A stretch of DNA of 60,096 nucleotides from Prochloron sp. SulCav_FS08_3_32_3330. GTDB taxonomy: Bacteria > Cyanobacteriota > Cyanobacteriia > Cyanobacteriales > DYNF01. Below, one piece after another: positions 58,261 to 60,096 of the stretch. A program made the translations under genes and the position numbers. How positions within the stretch are numbered: the stretch's first letter is position 1; each line of letters starts with the position of its first letter. The notes beneath the pieces were generated by a model, which saw only the letters and a program-made list of their open reading frames with translations, ran no database searches and was not told the DNA's origin. The stretch covers positions 1 to 60,096 of the forward strand of contig DYNF01000014.1 in NCBI GenBank assembly GCA_020721205.1. The letters are read 5' to 3'.

Positions 58261-59928
58261 TTAATTTACCGGAGCTAAAGTAAAGTAAAAAGTTGTACCT
58301 TGATTAACTTTTGATTGACACCAAACTAAACCTCCATGACGATGAATTATACGCTCTACAATACTTAAACCAATACCTGTACCTTCAAATTCTTGATCAC
58401 TATGAAAACGCTGAAAAGGAGTAAACAAATTATCGGCTTTTTCTATATCAAAACCGATTCCATAATCCCGAATAAAATAAATAATATTACTATCTTTTTT
58501 CTCATCATTTTCTTGACTTATTTCTATTTTTGGAATAGGATAAATTGGACTTTGGGGATAAATAATATAATCTTCTTTTTGTTGATTATCCACGATAAAA
58601 GCACCAAATTCAATAATTATTTTTTCTCTTTTAGATGAATATTTCCAAGCATTTTTTATTAAATGTTCTAAAGCAATTTTTAACATCATTTGATCACAAA
58701 TTGCATAAATCTGGGAGGGCATAATTAACTCAGTTTCTTGATCAGGTTGATGGATTTTAAGTTGTTTAAAAATATACTCAAATAACATTACTAAATTAAC
58801 TTCAGTAATATTTAAACTTTTTTCTTTTAACTTAGATAAAACCATTAAATCATCAATAATTTGAGCCATTTTCTTAGCTGAATAATCAATTAAACTCAAA
58901 AATTCTTGACCCTGTTGATCTAATAAATGACTATAACCTTTCTGCAAGATTTCAGTCAACATATAAATATTATTTAAAGGGGATTTTAAATCGTGGGAAA
59001 TACTAAAGCCAAAAGCACTTAATTCTTTATTAGTTGTTTCTAATTCTAAAGAGCGTTGTTGTAGTTTTTTATTGCTTTTTTTCAGTTCTAATTCCATCAT
59101 TTTTCCCTCGGTAATATCTCTCACTGTAATGACAAAACCATCACCCAATTTGATTGCAATAAAATTATACCAATGATTAAAATGATTGTGGGTATAATGA
59201 AAATCTTTAATTAATGGTTTTCCCGTTTCAACTAAGTCTACAAAGTCATCAAAGAAATTAGCCTGAATTATCTTTAAAAATTTTTTAAAACATAATTTTC
59301 CCCTTAAATTATCTGCATTTTTGCCAACAATTTGAGCCATTACGGAATTGACAACTAAACAACGAAAATCCTCAATTTTTCCTGTCATTGTATATCTCAC
59401 TGATTCTAAAGCGGCAATTCCATCGGCAGAAGTATTTAAAATACTAGCAATTAACGCTCTTGATTCATATAAAATTTCTTCAGCTTTCTTTCTTTGTAAA
59501 ATTTCTTTTTCTAGGTTTTCTTTTTCAATTTTTAGGAGATTTTTTTGTCTTTGAATTGTCATTTGAGTATTAATTCTTGCAATCACTTCTTCCTCATGAA
59601 AAGGCTTAGTAATATAATCAATTCCACCTATTTCAAACGCTTTAACTTTATTAAAAATTTCCCCTAAAGCACTAATAAAAATAATCGGAATATCTTTAGT
59701 TTGAGGCTTATTTTTTAACTTTTGACAAACTTCATAACCATCCAGATCGGGCATTTTAATATCTAATAAAATTAAATCGGGTAAAGAAGATTCACAAGCA
59801 AGTAAGGCACTTTCCCCATTAATTGCTTTTTTAACTTTATAACCTTGATTAATTAGCATTTTTGCTAATAGTTGTAAGTTCTCTAATAAATCATCAACAA
59901 TTAAAATATTTTCTGATAAATTACCCAT
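58261..59928 (-). CDS. response regulator - PAS - histidine kinase hybrid
   Basis: A 555-residue cytosolic signalling protein. The N-terminal receiver domain (about 5-122) has the phosphorylation site Asp56 in LILLDIKMPD and Lys108 in ITKPF. A coiled coil (122-155) precedes a PAS-like domain (about 156-275). The HisKA helix has His312 in SISHDLKSPLNN, and the ATPase domain ends with DYGIGFDIEKADNLF and FEGTGIGLSIVERII. The layout receiver-PAS-kinase is common in cyanobacteria, where the receiver takes phosphate from another kinase. The tail of a preceding gene on the same strand ends 5 bp upstream, suggesting an operon with another signalling protein. Confidence 0.92.
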   Translation of the reverse strand: MGNLSENILIVDDLLENLQLLAKMLINQGYKVKKAINGESALLACESSLPDLILLDIKMPDLDGYEVCQKLKNKPQTKDIPIIFISALGEIFNKVKAFEIGGIDYITKPFHEEEVIARINTQMTIQRQKNLLKIEKENLEKEILQRKKAEEILYESRALIASILNTSADGIAALESVRYTMTGKIEDFRCLVVNSVMAQIVGKNADNLRGKLCFKKFLKIIQANFFDDFVDLVETGKPLIKDFHYTHNHFNHWYNFIAIKLGDGFVITVRDITEGKMMELELKKSNKKLQQRSLELETTNKELSAFGFSISHDLKSPLNNIYMLTEILQKGYSHLLDQQGQEFLSLIDYSAKKMAQIIDDLMVLSKLKEKSLNITEVNLVMLFEYIFKQLKIHQPDQETELIMPSQIYAICDQMMLKIALEHLIKNAWKYSSKREKIIIEFGAFIVDNQQKEDYIIYPQSPIYPIPKIEISQENDEKKDSNIIYFIRDYGIGFDIEKADNLFTPFQRFHSDQEFEGTGIGLSIVERIIHRHGGLVWCQSKVNQGTTFYFTLAPVN

Positions 59929-59933
59929 CTTAA

Positions 59934-60096
59934 TTACTCCATTATTAAAGGTTCAACTAATTTTCTAATCTGATCAAAACGACATTGATTAACTAATTCA
60001 ATTAAAGTTAAACCTGTAACTAAAAAATCCTGCTCTTGAGGAATTTCTTGAATTAAATTTAAGACTAATTCTTCATCTAAATTTTTAGAAGCATTA
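59934..60096 (-). CDS. C-terminal end of a gene that continues beyond the window
   Basis: The last 53 codons of a protein are readable, starting NASKNLDEELVLNLIQEIPQ and ending IRKLVEPLIME-stop. It is acidic and helical. Such tails are frequent in large hybrid kinases of cyanobacteria, and the receiver-kinase gene starts only 5 bp after the stop, so they are probably in one operon. The identity of the main part cannot be known from here. Confidence 0.6.
   Translation of the reverse strand, partial: NASKNLDEELVLNLIQEIPQEQDFLVTGLTLIELVNQCRFDQIRKLVEPLIME

Noticed and set aside
1-60096. tRNA, rRNA, tmRNA or RNase P RNA genes
   Set aside because: No GGTTCRANTCC-type T arm with a matching acceptor stem, and no conserved rRNA stretch, was found by reading. 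A covariance-model scan was not possible.

Overview
The window looks like a chromosome segment of an AT-rich unicellular cyanobacterium of the Geminocystis/Cyanobacterium type. This genus guess comes from overall gene content and low GC; no alignment was run. The evidence for a cyanobacterium is strong: many HIP1 octamers (GCGATCGC) inside genes, a BtpA photosystem I biogenesis protein, a CpcS/CpeS-type bilin lyase beside an NblB-like HEAT protein, a valyl-tRNA synthetase carrying a CAAD membrane domain, a cyAbrB-type regulator domain, and a long RibBA. I see no rRNA, tRNA, CRISPR array, prophage or integrase gene.

Layout. 0-6.3 kb: GAF histidine kinase, small RHH-like protein, pyrC, lepB, HGSNAT-like membrane protein. 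6.3-8.2 kb: small accessory block with a RelE/YafQ-type toxin-antitoxin operon between two 191-bp palindromic elements, then a DUF6883/DUF4926 gene pair. 8.2-20.3 kb: usp, pgk, SagB-type oxidoreductase, orphan-looking N6-adenine methyltransferase, dnaN, EGY1-like site-2 protease, btpA, and a second DUF6883/DUF4926 pair. 20.4-34.4 kb: valS, nucleotidyltransferase, isoaspartyl peptidase, livM, nadE, unknown membrane proteins, a DnaJ/TPR protein, HEAT protein and bilin lyase. 34.9-43 kb: ppsA followed by an accessory island in which the 3-prime end of ppsA with its terminator recurs twice more, separating gene cassettes (HNH nuclease plus J-domain protein; cyAbrB fusion plus DUF7689; a third DUF6883/DUF4926 pair and decayed genes). 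43-50.2 kb: argB, a truncated HNH gene, ribBA, a decayed ISAs1-type element, and a B12-binding radical SAM protein. 50.2-52 kb: a tandem array of one toxin and three antitoxin genes. 52-60 kb: peptide ABC permease, apt, an SLH-domain lipase-like protein, a short RND pump and a response-regulator/histidine kinase, with the tail of another gene at the edge.

Core metabolic genes (pyrC, pgk, dnaN, valS, nadE, ppsA, argB, ribBA, apt) are mostly monocistronic and scattered, as is usual in cyanobacteria. Accessory two-gene modules sit between them, and nearly every gap holds a palindromic repeat. At least six repeat families recur. One has termini matching a decayed ISAs1-family transposase gene in the window, and one copy has a clear 10-bp target duplication.

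The most interesting structures are the ppsA-tail cassette array, the HNH/J-domain pair inside it, the thrice-repeated DUF6883/DUF4926 module, and the toxin-antitoxin array with precise toxin deletions.
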